64,000 bases of DNA from Planctomycetota bacterium (lineage in GTDB: Bacteria > Planctomycetota > UBA1135 > GCA-002686595). The stretch is taken from contig DUCM01000013.1 in NCBI GenBank assembly GCA_012959785.1, forward strand, positions 1 through 64,000, in the 5' to 3' direction. The notes beneath the pieces are model-generated. The model ran no database searches. It was not told the DNA's origin and saw nothing but the letters and a program-made list of their open reading frames with translations. The position numbers and the translations under genes were made by a program. This document shows positions 35,440-45,402 of this stretch, in pieces. Every line of letters begins with the position of its first letter. The stretch's first letter is position 1.

Positions 35440-37485
35440 CTATTTCGGAACCGGCTGGTTGCGCAGCCACTCGGCCAATCCCGGATGACGCTCTGCGGCA
35501 TCGTCAGCGAGGCCTTCGAGGTCGGCTTGAACGCGCTTGAGAGCCCTCTGGCGAACGAGGCGCAAGAGCTGTACGGCCACGCTCGAATCTACTTCGCGCA
35601 AGAGCGGCGCCAGGTCGGCGGGAGTATCACCGCGCGTGGCGAGCAGCTCGTTGGCCAGGGAGCGCGGATCACTGTACTGGCCGTCTCCATTCACATCGCA
35701 GAAGACCGGGTTCGTCGCCGCCAGGGTGTAATCGTTGAGTTGCGGCCAAAAGACGCCGCCGACGCCATCGCCCTCTACCAGTGCCACCATCCAATAGTCG
35801 TGCTGCGGCCAGGGGAGCTCGGTGGAAATGGGTACGGTGATATCCAGTGGTCCGGGTTCGCGCAAGGGATCGAGTTCGCGTTCAAGGATGGTTGCGCCGT
35901 TGGCGAAGATGGTGATCTTGCGCGGCCGCACCCACGATGGAGCTCTGATCACCAAGTCGAGCTCCGTGGCTGGCAGGGTCTCGCCCATGACCGAACGGCC
36001 ATCGGCCAACATGTCCACGAAGATGCCCATTGAGATCGACGAGTGCCCGTGGGCGATGTTGTGGGCTGCGGCGTCGATGTCGATCCGCGCTGGGTTTATG
36101 CTGTCACTCAAAACATAGGTGCGACCTTGTCCGACGACCCCACCCACGGTGTGCGAATCGGAAGAGCCCACGGCAAAGACCTCGATACCCCGGTTGAGCA
36201 GGGCGAACCAATCGCGAAAGAGCAGCAGGGGGTCGAGCTCCTCCGTTTGCGAATTGATCAATTCCAGGGCATCGAAGGGACACGCCCAGGCTCCCGTCCA
36301 GTCGCCGCTCTGGTGGTCGAGCTGGATTTGGCCGTGGGGGCTGTTTTCGTGGCTGGGCCAGCGCGGGTGATTGAGGATCACGGCCTTGGCTCCCCGGGCG
36401 CGGATGCCGGCGACGATCTCCTCGATGTCATGCAGGTCGTGGGGCGGTACCTCGTCCTCGCTGTCCAGAGGAAAGGCGTTTAGGTGGCCGATAGGGGTGG
36501 AGACCTCGTTGCCGATTACCGGCGTGAAGTAGGCCTTGAGTCCCATGCTCGCCTGGGTCGGCGCGTAGTCGGTGTTGTGGTTGTGATCGGTGGCGATGGC
36601 CAATTCGACACCTTCGCCGGCGAGCGTCACCATGCGTTCTTCCACCGACGAATCACCGTGGCCCGAATGGGTTAGGGTGTGAATGTGGGTGTCGGCGGCC
36701 ACGAAACCGCGCGTGTCGAGCTCGCGTCGCAAGGAGAGGCTGGCTTCGTGCGCGTCGCCGTCAATCTGGATCTGGGTCTGATCCACGCTCCACTCGGTGC
36801 CCCGCGCTGCGTGGACTTGGTAGGTGCCCGGCGACACCTCAAAGGTCGCCTCGCCGTCGGCCGTGTAGACGACGCCCAGTCGCACGGCGGTGAGCAGACG
36901 CTCGGCGTAGAAGACGGGCACGAGCTCACCCGCTTCGTTTGAGATCGTGACGCGCGCCGGCAGGGGCTGGCCCATTGCCGTAGTGACGCGCACCGTGACG
37001 CGCCGCAGGTCGTAGAGCTCACGCAGGCCGAAGGGCAGGTAGTAGACATCGCCAAAAGTGATGTCGTCGTCGGGCACGGCGCCCCGCAAGCTGAAGGTGT
37101 TGACGCCATCGACGATCACCCCGGCGGGGATCGGGTAGCTGTGCCAGCCGTACTCATCGACCAGGTCGAGGGTGGCGATGGGGTGTTCGTTGATTGCCAT
37201 GCTCCAGGCTTGGCTCACGCTGCGGTGCCGGGCGAAGAGCAAGCCCTCACCCTCGAACGCGTGGACGGTGAACTCGGCCTCGATACTTTTCGCTTCGGGG
37301 TCGGCCGGCGCTTCGGGCCACTCGGGGGTGGCGTCATTGCCTAGGTGCCAAACTTGTTCAAAGATCGTGACGGCCCGCTCGTGGCGGATGTTTGGCTGTT
37401 CTTGCGACCCGCTTGCCTTGGCGGCGGCGGACATGACAAGAACAGAGCCAGCCCAGAGGACTGAAAGCAGCAAAGTGGGGTTCAT
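35440..37485 (-). CDS. Secreted CehA/McbA-type PHP-domain metallohydrolase (second copy)
   Basis: The protein has 681 residues from the ATG at 37485, which opens a signal peptide (MNPTLLLSVLWAGSVLVMSA). An N-terminal beta-rich domain (about 40-180) leads to the PHP metal site: ADTHIHTLTHSGHGDSS, ATDHNHNTDYAP, NEVSTPIGHLNAFPLD and AVGSSDSHTVGG. These segments closely match the protein at 5936-8353, so the two are paralogues. This copy lacks the C-terminal jelly-roll module and has instead a short helical tail. It ends 11 bp from the end of the convergent oxidase remnant. Reaction and substrate are unknown; the family includes carbamate and phosphoester hydrolases. Confidence 0.85.
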   Translation of the reverse strand: MNPTLLLSVLWAGSVLVMSAAAKASGSQEQPNIRHERAVTIFEQVWHLGNDATPEWPEAPADPEAKSIEAEFTVHAFEGEGLLFARHRSVSQAWSMAINEHPIATLDLVDEYGWHSYPIPAGVIVDGVNTFSLRGAVPDDDITFGDVYYLPFGLRELYDLRRVTVRVTTAMGQPLPARVTISNEAGELVPVFYAERLLTAVRLGVVYTADGEATFEVSPGTYQVHAARGTEWSVDQTQIQIDGDAHEASLSLRRELDTRGFVAADTHIHTLTHSGHGDSSVEERMVTLAGEGVELAIATDHNHNTDYAPTQASMGLKAYFTPVIGNEVSTPIGHLNAFPLDSEDEVPPHDLHDIEEIVAGIRARGAKAVILNHPRWPSHENSPHGQIQLDHQSGDWTGAWACPFDALELINSQTEELDPLLLFRDWFALLNRGIEVFAVGSSDSHTVGGVVGQGRTYVLSDSINPARIDIDAAAHNIAHGHSSISMGIFVDMLADGRSVMGETLPATELDLVIRAPSWVRPRKITIFANGATILERELDPLREPGPLDITVPISTELPWPQHDYWMVALVEGDGVGGVFWPQLNDYTLAATNPVFCDVNGDGQYSDPRSLANELLATRGDTPADLAPLLREVDSSVAVQLLRLVRQRALKRVQADLEGLADDAAERHPGLAEWLRNQPVPK

Positions 37486-37519
37486 GGTCAGCACTCTACG
37501 CTGCTTGCGGAAGATCGGC

Positions 37520-37545
37520 TTGCACGAGATGGGTTTGCACGAGAT
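37520..37545. repeat. 11-nt direct repeat in the divergent intergenic region
   Basis: TTGCACGAGAT occurs at 37520-37530 and 37535-37545, 15 bp apart. It lies between the PHP hydrolase and the rightward gene at 37681. The spacing could suit a tandem operator, but this is a weak signal. Confidence 0.4.
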
Positions 37546-37680
37546 TGTCCTCATGAGCCCGCAGCCTGTGCTACCTGAGGCCCTGTGGTTGATTAGACTC
37601 GCGGCCGTGATGCTCCAATCAAGACCCTTCCAGAAATCATCAGTTTCGAACCACATGCGTTCCTCTACAGGCGACGGAGA

Positions 37681-38400
37681 ATGAGTCGCGCGGCAGATAG
37701 GTTCGGCCAGGCCCTGGCGGGAATCGAAGAGCACCTGGACTGGCCGCTCCTGGGCAAACTCTATTGCCACACTGGCGGCGCGGAATTTTTCCCACCGGAG
37801 CAGGTCGAGGCCCAGCGTGATGCGGGCTTGAAGATCGCCGCCGAATTGGCCCAGCGCTTGCAGCCCGGCGGGCGCAGCCTCTACATCGGTGCGGCCCTGG
37901 GGGAATTGCCCCAGATATTGTGTGAGGCTTTGATCCTGGAGCGCGAGGTGGTGGCCCTCAATTTGGACAACGCCGAGAGCCAGGAGTTGAACCGTGCCTT
38001 GAGCCTGGTGGCAGACGCCTGCGGGTTCGGCTTGCCCCGTATCGGTTGCGAGTCTATCACTGACTGTAAGGGCGAGTTCGACCATGGTTGGTTGGTGAGC
38101 GTTTTGAACGACCCCGAGGCCTTTCCCGCCCTGCACGATGACCTCTACAGTCGCAGCGGCGATCTCGCTACGGGCAGCGGCGACTTGGCGGCTGATCGCC
38201 AGCGCGCCGACGATTTGGTGGATGCTTGGCTCACGCGGCTAGCGGACGGTGCACGATTGACCACCAGCGAGGAGGAGCTGGCCCTCGTGCAAGCTCGCGT
38301 GGCGGTCCGCGGTTGGCAACTCGAGTTCGACTCCCTGGCGATTCTTAGTGCTGTGGTGGGCGATCCGATTCGCTTCGGAGTGTTGCAACACTTGGGCTGA
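37681..38400 (+). CDS. Unknown protein with Rossmann-like segment
   Basis: I do not recognise this 239-residue protein. The stretch RSLYIGAALGELPQILCEAL followed by EVVALNLDN has the strand-glycine-helix-strand order of a Rossmann fold and recalls SAM-dependent methyltransferases. The usual GxGxG motif is not clean, however. A short repeat (SGDLATGSGDLAA) interrupts the middle. No signal peptide or membrane helix is seen, so it is probably cytoplasmic. The next gene starts 28 bp downstream on the same strand. Confidence 0.6.
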   Translation: MSRAADRFGQALAGIEEHLDWPLLGKLYCHTGGAEFFPPEQVEAQRDAGLKIAAELAQRLQPGGRSLYIGAALGELPQILCEALILEREVVALNLDNAESQELNRALSLVADACGFGLPRIGCESITDCKGEFDHGWLVSVLNDPEAFPALHDDLYSRSGDLATGSGDLAADRQRADDLVDAWLTRLADGARLTTSEEELALVQARVAVRGWQLEFDSLAILSAVVGDPIRFGVLQHLG

Positions 38401-38428
38401 GCGTGGGGCAAACTGTAGGCTCTTGGCG

Positions 38429-39742
38429 ATGATGCGACTCCACTTGATAGTTGCTTCGGGAGCCTTGCTCCTGGCCCTCTCCTGTTCCTTTGCCGGGCAA
38501 CCGCCGTCGGCACCCGCTCCGGCGCCCAGGTCGCGGTTGGGCTTCCAAGCCCGGGCCGCGCTCGCGGATAGTCCGCTCGTGGCGGCGGAGTTCGAACAGG
38601 TCATGTTCGAGTACTTCGGTACGCTGGCCGAGCCGCAATTCCTCTTGCTTGAGGCATGGCAGGAGAGCGGATTTGACCCCAATGGCAGCCCCCTCGCGGG
38701 CGCCCGGCCAGCGAGCGATTCACTCGGTGCGCCTCCGGGCGCTATCTTGGATGACAATCGGCGCGCCTGGGCTCGGGAACTGGTGGCCATCGAGAGCGGT
38801 ACGGTCCTCAAGTTGGGTCCCTGGAGTCGCCGCCGCCTGATGAGCCGAAGCTGGACCGAATTGGCAGCCAAGCGTGAGTTTTTGGAGCCCACCGAGTTCA
38901 AACGCCGAGCCACAAACTTTTTCGTTGATCGCTACCCTGACCTCAGCGAAGCGGCGCAGATGTACTTGCCCAACTGCGCCCGTTGTCACGGCCGCGAGGG
39001 TGCAGGTGACGGTCCAATGTCGCGGCGCCTGTTTCCCAAGCCGCGTAACTACCAATACGGCCTGTTCAAGTTCGCCGCCGTCGAGGGCGGCTCGAAGCCG
39101 CGCCGCAGCGATCTTGTGCGCACCCTTGTCCATGGGCTGCCCGGTTCAGCCATGCCGTCATTTCGCGGCACTTCCCTGGCGGAATTGAGCGCCCTGGTGG
39201 ACTATGTGCGCTACCTGTCGATTCGCGGTGAGGTCGAGGCGCTCCTGCTGGATGAGTGGCAGTCCTATGATCTGCTCCCGCGCGAGGCTGCCCTCGAACT
39301 CTACAGCATGATCTGGGAGCGCTGGCTTGCGGCCAGCGAGCGGGCCTACCTTGTTCAAGCTCCCCCTCGCGAAGAGAGCCCCGAGCACCTGGCTCTGGGC
39401 GCTGCGGTCTTTCATGAAGAAGCACGCGGCAACTGCATGAGTTGTCACGGCGACGAGGGTCGCGGCGACGGTCCGAAGGCCTTGATGCAGGGCGAAGACG
39501 GTTTTTCGTACGCTCTCCTGCGCGACGAATGGGGCGAGTTCATTCTGCCCCGCGACCTGACCAGCGGCATCTTCCGCGGCGGCCGGCGACCTGAAGACCT
39601 GTACCTCAGGATTCACTGCGGCATCCCCGGAACTCCCATGTCCGCCTTGGGCGCGAGTTTCGATGGGGCCGGCCAGGCCCTGCTCAGCGAAGAGGAGAAG
39701 TGGGCCCTCGTGGCGTATGTCCTTTCCCTTTCGGGTTTCTAG
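38429..39742 (+). CDS. Exported diheme cytochrome c
   Basis: The 437-residue protein has an export signal (LIVASGALLLALSCSFAG); the Cys there could mark a lipoprotein, but the lipobox is poor. Two class I cytochrome c domains are present, with heme sites CARCH at residue 183 and CMSCH at residue 336. Each is followed by GxGDGP, the pattern of planctomycete c-type cytochromes. Its role is periplasmic electron transfer. Either of two adjacent ATG codons (38429 or 38432) may be the start. The gene ends 9 bp before the convergent typA. Confidence 0.85.
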   Translation: MMRLHLIVASGALLLALSCSFAGQPPSAPAPAPRSRLGFQARAALADSPLVAAEFEQVMFEYFGTLAEPQFLLLEAWQESGFDPNGSPLAGARPASDSLGAPPGAILDDNRRAWARELVAIESGTVLKLGPWSRRRLMSRSWTELAAKREFLEPTEFKRRATNFFVDRYPDLSEAAQMYLPNCARCHGREGAGDGPMSRRLFPKPRNYQYGLFKFAAVEGGSKPRRSDLVRTLVHGLPGSAMPSFRGTSLAELSALVDYVRYLSIRGEVEALLLDEWQSYDLLPREAALELYSMIWERWLAASERAYLVQAPPREESPEHLALGAAVFHEEARGNCMSCHGDEGRGDGPKALMQGEDGFSYALLRDEWGEFILPRDLTSGIFRGGRRPEDLYLRIHCGIPGTPMSALGASFDGAGQALLSEEEKWALVAYVLSLSGF

Positions 39743-39751
39743 GGGGCTGCC

Positions 39752-41587
39752 CTATTTGGAAGCCGCGGCGGCGGAGCGGGCGTGCCTCTTGCGGGCATCG
39801 GCATTCAACAGGCGCTTGCGCAGGCGCAGGCTGGTGGGCGTCACTTCGAGCAACTCGTCGTCTTCGATGTATTCGAGAGCTTCCTCAAGGGACATGATGC
39901 GCGGCGGGGCGATGCTGGCGGAGTCGTCTTTCGATGATGCGCGAATGTTGGTCATTTTCTTGGCGCGGCAGACATTGACCGGCAGGTCGCCAGCCTTGTT
40001 CTGCTCGCCCACGACCATGCCCTCGTAGACCACATCGCCGGGCTTGACGAAGAACGAGCCACGGTCCGAAAGGCCATCGAGGGCGTAGGTCAGGACCGGG
40101 CCGCCGCGGTCCGAGACCAGAACGCCGCTGGTGCGGCGCGGGATCAAGCCTCCGTCGGGCTTCCACTCCTCGAAGACATGGCTCAGAATCGCCTCGCCCT
40201 GGCTGAGGGTTAGAAGCGATGTGCGCGCGCCGATCAGTCCCCGGGCGGGAATCGAGAACTCGACCTTGGTCAGGGTTCCGAGGGCTTCCATGTGCAGCAT
40301 CTCGCCCCGGCGACGGCCGAGGTACTCGATGATGCGTCCGGAGTTCTCATTGGGGACCTCTACCGTGGCGCGCTCGTAGGGCTCGCAAATCGTGCCGTCG
40401 ACATCTTTCAAAATCACTCGCGGCTTGCCCACGGCGAACTCATAGCCCTCGCGCCGCATACGCTCGATCAGGACGCCGAGGTGCATCACCCCGCGGCCGT
40501 TGACCTGAAAGGAGTCCGTGCGGTCGGTGCGGGTGATCGAAAGCGCCATGTCGCGCACCGCCGCCTTGTCCAGGCGCGTTTGCAAGTGGCGACTCGTGAC
40601 ATAGGCGCCTTCGGTCCCCGCGAAGGGCGAATCGTTGACCACAAATTCCATGGAGATCGTGGGTTCGTCGATCTCGATTTTTGGCAGGGGATCGGGATGT
40701 TCCAGCGGGCAAAGGGTGTCGCCGATTTCAATTTCGGCGATGCCTGCAATCACGCCGATGTCGCCGCAGGGCACCGAGTCCACCGCCACTCGCTCCAGTC
40801 CCTGGTAGCTGTAGAGTTTTTTGACCGTTGCCGGGAGAGGTCTTGCGCGGTAGGGGTGGCAGACAGCGACGCGCTGGCCAGCTTTCAGGACTCCCCGCGA
40901 GACCCGGCCCACGGCTATGCGCCCCACGAAGTCATCGTGTTCGAGGGTGATGGCCTGGAACTGCATGTGGCCCTCTAGATCGATCTTCGGCGTCGGTACC
41001 TGCTCGAGAATCATGGCGAACAGCGGGCCGAGGTCGTCGGAATCGTCCTCGGGTTCTCTCATTGCATACCCGTCGCGGCCCGAGCCGTAGACCACCGGAA
41101 ATTCGAGCTGCTCATCATGGGCGCCGAGTTCGACGAACAGGTCAAAGACCTCGTCGAGCACTTCGTGGGGGCGCGAATCGGGCCGGTCGATCTTGTTGAT
41201 CATCACCAAGGCCTTGAGCCCGTGCTCGAAGGCCTTGCGCAGGACGAAGCGCGTTTGTGGCATGGGGCCCTCGAACGCATCCACTAGGAGCAACACAGCA
41301 TCGGCCATGGAAAGGGTGCGTTCGACCTGGCCGCCAAAGTCGGCGTGGCCCGGGGTGTCCACGATGTTGATGCGCGTACCTTCGTACTGGATGGCCGTGT
41401 TCTTGGCGAGAATCGTAATTCCGCGCTCGCGTTCCTGGTCCTCGGAGTCGAGGGCCCGTTCGGCAACTTTCTGGTTTTCGCGGAAGGTCCCCGCGTAGCG
41501 GAACATCTGGTCCACAAGGGTGGTCTTGCCGTGGTCGACATGGGCGACGATGGCGAGGTTTCTGATTGCGTTATTGGGCGCGGTCAT
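39752..41587 (-). CDS. typA: Ribosome-associated GTPase TypA/BipA
   Basis: The 611-residue translational GTPase binds the ribosome and supports assembly and stress adaptation. G motifs are visible: AHVDHGKTT (G1), RGITI (G2), DTPGHADF (G3) and NKIDRPD (G4). The C-terminal part has the BipA-specific segments [34 protein letters not shown] and YEGMVVGE. Length fits the family (~610). The start [20 protein letters not shown] lies 4 bp after the stop of the upstream exonuclease gene, so the two are probably co-transcribed. Confidence 0.97.
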   Translation of the reverse strand: MTAPNNAIRNLAIVAHVDHGKTTLVDQMFRYAGTFRENQKVAERALDSEDQERERGITILAKNTAIQYEGTRINIVDTPGHADFGGQVERTLSMADAVLLLVDAFEGPMPQTRFVLRKAFEHGLKALVMINKIDRPDSRPHEVLDEVFDLFVELGAHDEQLEFPVVYGSGRDGYAMREPEDDSDDLGPLFAMILEQVPTPKIDLEGHMQFQAITLEHDDFVGRIAVGRVSRGVLKAGQRVAVCHPYRARPLPATVKKLYSYQGLERVAVDSVPCGDIGVIAGIAEIEIGDTLCPLEHPDPLPKIEIDEPTISMEFVVNDSPFAGTEGAYVTSRHLQTRLDKAAVRDMALSITRTDRTDSFQVNGRGVMHLGVLIERMRREGYEFAVGKPRVILKDVDGTICEPYERATVEVPNENSGRIIEYLGRRRGEMLHMEALGTLTKVEFSIPARGLIGARTSLLTLSQGEAILSHVFEEWKPDGGLIPRRTSGVLVSDRGGPVLTYALDGLSDRGSFFVKPGDVVYEGMVVGEQNKAGDLPVNVCRAKKMTNIRASSKDDSASIAPPRIMSLEEALEYIEDDELLEVTPTSLRLRKRLLNADARKRHARSAAAASK

Positions 41588-41591
41588 TGGG

Positions 41592-42404
41592 TCAGGCGGA
41601 GGAAAGAACCTTGTGGACTCGGTCCAGGCGGTAGGTCTTGAGGGTTCCGGTCTTGTGGCAAATGCCTTCAAGGTATCCGGTCTTGTGGCGTTGATACAGG
41701 AAACGAGGTGTTACTGCCAAGTTGATCGGTGCTTGGCGGGTGTCGCCATAGACGAGGACGATGTCGGCCTCGTCCTGTAGCGCATGTTCGATGGGGCGCA
41801 AACGACGATTGATGCGCGGCGCGCGAGGGGTGGCCCTGTCGCAAGTGAGCAGAGCGCCACACTGGCCGCGCAGGTTCTCGAAACTTACCGCTTCGGGGCC
41901 GCCCTGGCGGTTGATGCACTCGTCGATGACCATCCAGCAATAGACCGCATCCGAAAGGGCTCGGTGATGTGGACCTTCTTCGAGGTCGAGGTGTTGGCAG
42001 AGGGTGTCGAGTTTGTGGTCGAATGCTTCGGGGATGTGCTTGCGCGCGAGTTGCAGCGAATCGATGAAGGCACCCGGAGGCGGCGTGAGGTCGGCCCGGG
42101 CGTATTCGAAACCGAGCACGCCAGCATCGAAGCGGGCATTGTGGGCCGCTAGCAAGTCTTCGCCAGCCCATTCCCGAAAGGCGATCAGGGCTTCTCGCGC
42201 CGTGGGAGCTTCGCGCACATCCTCCTCGCGAATCCCGTGGATGCTCGTGGCGCCCGGCTCGATCTCTACCTGCGGGCAGACGAGGGTCTCGAACTGGTCA
42301 CAGATCTCCCCCTCGAGCACCCGTACGGCACCCACTTCCAAAAGGTGTGGTGCGCCCAGAAGGGTGGCGGTTTCGGTATCGAGAATGACTAGGGCGGAGC
42401 TCAT
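41592..42404 (-). CDS. DnaQ-like 3'-5' exonuclease with WYL-like C-terminal segment
   Basis: The 270-residue protein begins with a DEDDh exonuclease domain: VILDTETATLLGAP (first Asp/Glu pair), HNARFDAGVLGFE and HHRALSDAVYCW (catalytic His and Asp). It runs to about residue 170. The last ~60 residues (INLAVTPRFLYQ, TGYLEGICHKTGTLKTYRLD) resemble the core of a WYL domain, a nucleic-acid or nucleotide-sensing fold usually found on regulators. It may be a DNA or RNA repair or proofreading nuclease. It lies immediately upstream of typA on the same strand. Confidence 0.8.
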   Translation of the reverse strand: MSSALVILDTETATLLGAPHLLEVGAVRVLEGEICDQFETLVCPQVEIEPGATSIHGIREEDVREAPTAREALIAFREWAGEDLLAAHNARFDAGVLGFEYARADLTPPPGAFIDSLQLARKHIPEAFDHKLDTLCQHLDLEEGPHHRALSDAVYCWMVIDECINRQGGPEAVSFENLRGQCGALLTCDRATPRAPRINRRLRPIEHALQDEADIVLVYGDTRQAPINLAVTPRFLYQRHKTGYLEGICHKTGTLKTYRLDRVHKVLSSA

Positions 42405-42492
42405 GGCTGGAAAATGAGCCGACCAGAATACTCATCTTTGCGGCCCCTGCGAAGTGGGTAGTTGGCGAGAAGATGGCTAGTCCCCAGCAAAT

Positions 42493-42876
42493 TCAGAAGA
42501 TCGAAGGCGTTCGGCAGGCCGAGCAGCGGCCGTAGAGGGTCAGTTCGTGGCCCTCGACCTGATAGTCCCGGGGTGCCAGGCGGTCAAGCGCTTCAAAGCA
42601 GCCCTCGATGTCGTAGACCTTGCCGCAAGCCAGGCACTTGAAGTGGTGGTGGTGGTGTTGACCCGCGGCCTCGTAGCGTACGGGCTCGCCGGGGACATCA
42701 ACCGTGGCGAGATGGCCCTCCTTGATGGCCATCTTGATGTTGCGGTAGACCGTGGCGGTGCCCAGTCCCGGCACCAATTCCTGGGCTCGAATGAGGATTT
42801 CGGGCACCGAAAGCGGCCCTTCGGCGGCCTTGAGGACCTCGTGGATCGCGCTGCGCTGTTCGGTTTTGCGGGTCAT
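42493..42876 (-). CDS. Fur-family metalloregulator
   Basis: The 127-residue protein has the Fur winged helix (QRSAIHEVLKAAEGPLSVPE, GLGTATVYRNIKMAIKEGHL). Its C-terminal dimerisation domain carries a CxxC zinc pair at C81/C84 and another at C118/C121. A run of five His at 74-78 (QHHHHHF) matches the metal-sensing site of PerR/Zur-type members but is richer than usual. The sequence does not say whether it senses iron, zinc, manganese or peroxide. It is transcribed leftward, 88 bp upstream of the exonuclease gene. Confidence 0.92.
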   Translation of the reverse strand: MTRKTEQRSAIHEVLKAAEGPLSVPEILIRAQELVPGLGTATVYRNIKMAIKEGHLATVDVPGEPVRYEAAGQHHHHHFKCLACGKVYDIEGCFEALDRLAPRDYQVEGHELTLYGRCSACRTPSIF

Positions 42877-43073
42877 CAGTTGGGCCAGCCCGGATTATTC
42901 ATGCAATCGGTCTCCAAACACAGCAACTCGTTTCCTGGCGGCGGTTTGCGAATGATGGCGCCGGAGGCGACCCTGCAGGGTCGCCGAGGACGGCAGAATT
43001 CGAAAAGTGCCGTTAGGGAACGAGAGGCGGCCGAAGGCGGCCGTTTGCGCAGTTGTGTGGGCGTTTGCATGAA

Positions 43074-45224
43074 TCATCCGGGCTCGGTCATCAGACCAGC
43101 GAACTCATCGTATCCGCGCAGACTGTCCAGGTCGCTGTTGTTGCGTAGTTCGCTCTGGATGTAATAGCCACGATCGCGGGCGCAAGTCAACTGTTCGAGG
43201 GCCTCGTCCGTGTCGCCGATGAGCGCCAGCACGCAGGCGGAGTGGAAGGCGGTGTAGCCATCCTTGGGGCTGTGCTTGATGGCTTCTAGAGTTTGAGCGC
43301 GCGCTTCGGCGAACTTGCCCTGACCCAGGCGCACCAGCAGCAGGGCGAGGTGCAGGCGTGCCTCCTGGTCATCGGGTTCCTGCTGGAGCTTGAGGCGCGC
43401 CGCTGAGATGCCCTCGGAAGCGACCTCAAGGGCCTCTTCGTAGCGGTCCCGGCGCGAGAGCACGCCGAAGAGGTGGTCGTAGGAGCCGATGTGGCTCGGC
43501 TTGAGGGCGATTGCGCGGTGCAAAAAGCCCGCGGCGCTCTTGTTGTTGCCTTCGCGGGCCATGATCGCACCGAGCAGTCGGTGGGCCAGCCATTCATCGT
43601 TGTCGCATTGGATGGCGATGCGGTATTCGCGCTGGGCCTCGGTGTAGTGACCCAGGAGGTGGTAAGAAAAACCCAAGGATGTGTGCGCCTCGGCGCAGTC
43701 GGACTTCAAAGCCAGAGCGCGCTCCGCCTGTTCGCGGGCTTCGGTCAGGTAGACTTCATCGCCCTCCCAATGCAGAAACTTGTGCACCAAAGCCTCAGCC
43801 ATGCCGGCGTAGGCCAGGGCGCAATAGGGGTCGGCCTCAATCGCTGCGCGCATGGAGCTGATGGCGATCATCAGGTGCTTGGAGGTGCCCTTGAGCAGCG
43901 TGTCGTGGGCCCGGCGCGTCAACTTGAGGGCGCGCTGTTCATTGCGCTCGGCGTTTTCGGTGGGGTGCAACGCGAGTTCCGCGAGGTGCTGGCGAATCGT
44001 GCGTGTGGCCGCTCGCACGAGGTCAGCTTGCAAGGTCCACTCGTCTTCCTCGGTCTTCCGAATGCTCTCGAAGTGCTGATCGAGCAAGGTGGGCGAGCCT
44101 CCATTTCGATTCCAGCGCTCGATTCTGAGCTCGAGTGTGCCGACAGGGGCCAGCAAGTGGAAATTCGTGCGCACGATGTAGTCAAACTTGCGATCGCCGG
44201 CGAGCTTATCCTGTTCGACTAACTCGACCGTCAAACCCCGGGTGCGCCCGAGGGCGAGGGCCAAATCTCGCCGCAGGCCGCTTGCGATGGCATGACAGGC
44301 ATTTTGGCCCGACGCACTGCAAGCGATGGGGGGCAGAAGCATGATACCCTCGACCTTGTTCTGCGCGTGGTCAGCGGTGCCTCGACGTCCTCGAATTGAG
44401 AGCAGAGCGCCGTGCACTTCGGATCCGTCGGCAAAGCGATCCTCGCGCTCGGGTGCCAGGCAGCGCATGATCAGGTTTTCGAATCCCGAGGGCAGGCCGG
44501 AGCGAGCCAACGAGGGCCGGCGTGGCTTGCCGTCGAGAATCGCCATGCAGACCTCGGGGAATGACTTGCCAGGAAAAGGCAGCTCGCCCGTCATGATGTG
44601 ATACAGCACGGCACCGAGGGAGAAGATGTCGGAGCGTGCATCGAGTTCATCGCCGCGCACCTGCTCGGGTGACATGTAGAGCACAGTGCCCACCAAAGTG
44701 CCGTGTTGGGTGATCGAGGACTCGTTGGCAGCCCTGGCGATGCCGAAGTCGAGCAGTTTTAGCGTGCCATCGTCGAGCAACATGATGTTGCCGGGCTTCA
44801 GGTCGCGGTGGATCAGGTGGTGCGTGTGCACTTCCTTCAGCGCCGAAGTGATCTGCAGGGCGATGCGCAGACATTCATTCCAGCCCAGGTGGCGATCCTT
44901 CAGGATGTCATCGAGGGTCCGCCCCGCGAGGTATTCCATCGCGATATAGCTGGTGCCCTTTTTCTCATTTCCATCGGCGTCCTTGGTGACGATCTGGTCG
45001 TACTCGTAGATGACGGCGATGTTTGGATGCTGCAAGTTCGATGTGTGCTTCGCCTCGCGCAGGAATCGTTGGTCTGCTTGGGGGTCGATCTCCGCGTGGG
45101 CGCGCAGGATTTTTAACGCAACCTTGCGCCCGAGACGCTGGTCACGGGCGCAGAAGACCTCACTAAGGGGGCCTTCTCCCAGGCGATCCGCCTCGGGGTC
45201 GAACTCGAAATGCGCAAACTGCAT
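43074..45224 (-). CDS. Ser/Thr protein kinase with TolB/FlgO-like and TPR domains
   Basis: The protein has 716 residues from the ATG at 45224. The kinase domain covers about residues 8-290, with LGEGPLSEVF (P-loop, the third Gly replaced by Ser), VALKIL, LIHRDLKPGNIML, LLDFGIA and GTVLYMSPEQV. No transmembrane helix follows, so it is cytoplasmic. Residues ~290-430 (IMLLPPIACSASGQN, FDYIVRTNFHLL) resemble the TolB-like/FlgO domain often found between kinase and TPR parts. The C-terminal 280 residues form TPR repeats (AEAHTSLGFSYHLLGHYTEA, AHRLLGAIMAREGNN). It is the second Hanks kinase in the window and has no sigma factor next to it. It is divergent from the gene at 45403. Confidence 0.9.
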   Translation of the reverse strand: MQFAHFEFDPEADRLGEGPLSEVFCARDQRLGRKVALKILRAHAEIDPQADQRFLREAKHTSNLQHPNIAVIYEYDQIVTKDADGNEKKGTSYIAMEYLAGRTLDDILKDRHLGWNECLRIALQITSALKEVHTHHLIHRDLKPGNIMLLDDGTLKLLDFGIARAANESSITQHGTLVGTVLYMSPEQVRGDELDARSDIFSLGAVLYHIMTGELPFPGKSFPEVCMAILDGKPRRPSLARSGLPSGFENLIMRCLAPEREDRFADGSEVHGALLSIRGRRGTADHAQNKVEGIMLLPPIACSASGQNACHAIASGLRRDLALALGRTRGLTVELVEQDKLAGDRKFDYIVRTNFHLLAPVGTLELRIERWNRNGGSPTLLDQHFESIRKTEEDEWTLQADLVRAATRTIRQHLAELALHPTENAERNEQRALKLTRRAHDTLLKGTSKHLMIAISSMRAAIEADPYCALAYAGMAEALVHKFLHWEGDEVYLTEAREQAERALALKSDCAEAHTSLGFSYHLLGHYTEAQREYRIAIQCDNDEWLAHRLLGAIMAREGNNKSAAGFLHRAIALKPSHIGSYDHLFGVLSRRDRYEEALEVASEGISAARLKLQQEPDDQEARLHLALLLVRLGQGKFAEARAQTLEAIKHSPKDGYTAFHSACVLALIGDTDEALEQLTCARDRGYYIQSELRNNSDLDSLRGYDEFAGLMTEPG

Positions 45225-45402
45225 GGGGATGCTGCCGGCTCCGGGCCCAAGGCTCGATTCCAGGGCAGCTATTCTACACAGTCTCCGCGATTCGAGTCTT
45301 CTCGTGCGCCCCAGGCGGATGGCCCAGGCGGAGGGCGCCCCAAGGCGTGTTTCCCCCCCGCGAGAGGGTGCAGGGGGCTCCTGGGCCCGTACCATCGCCC
45401 CA

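Noticed and set aside
42877-43073. Small leftward frames between the Fur-family gene and the TPR kinase
   Set aside because: Two overlapping frames of 60-64 codons give unrelated, Arg/Pro-rich peptides without ribosome sites.
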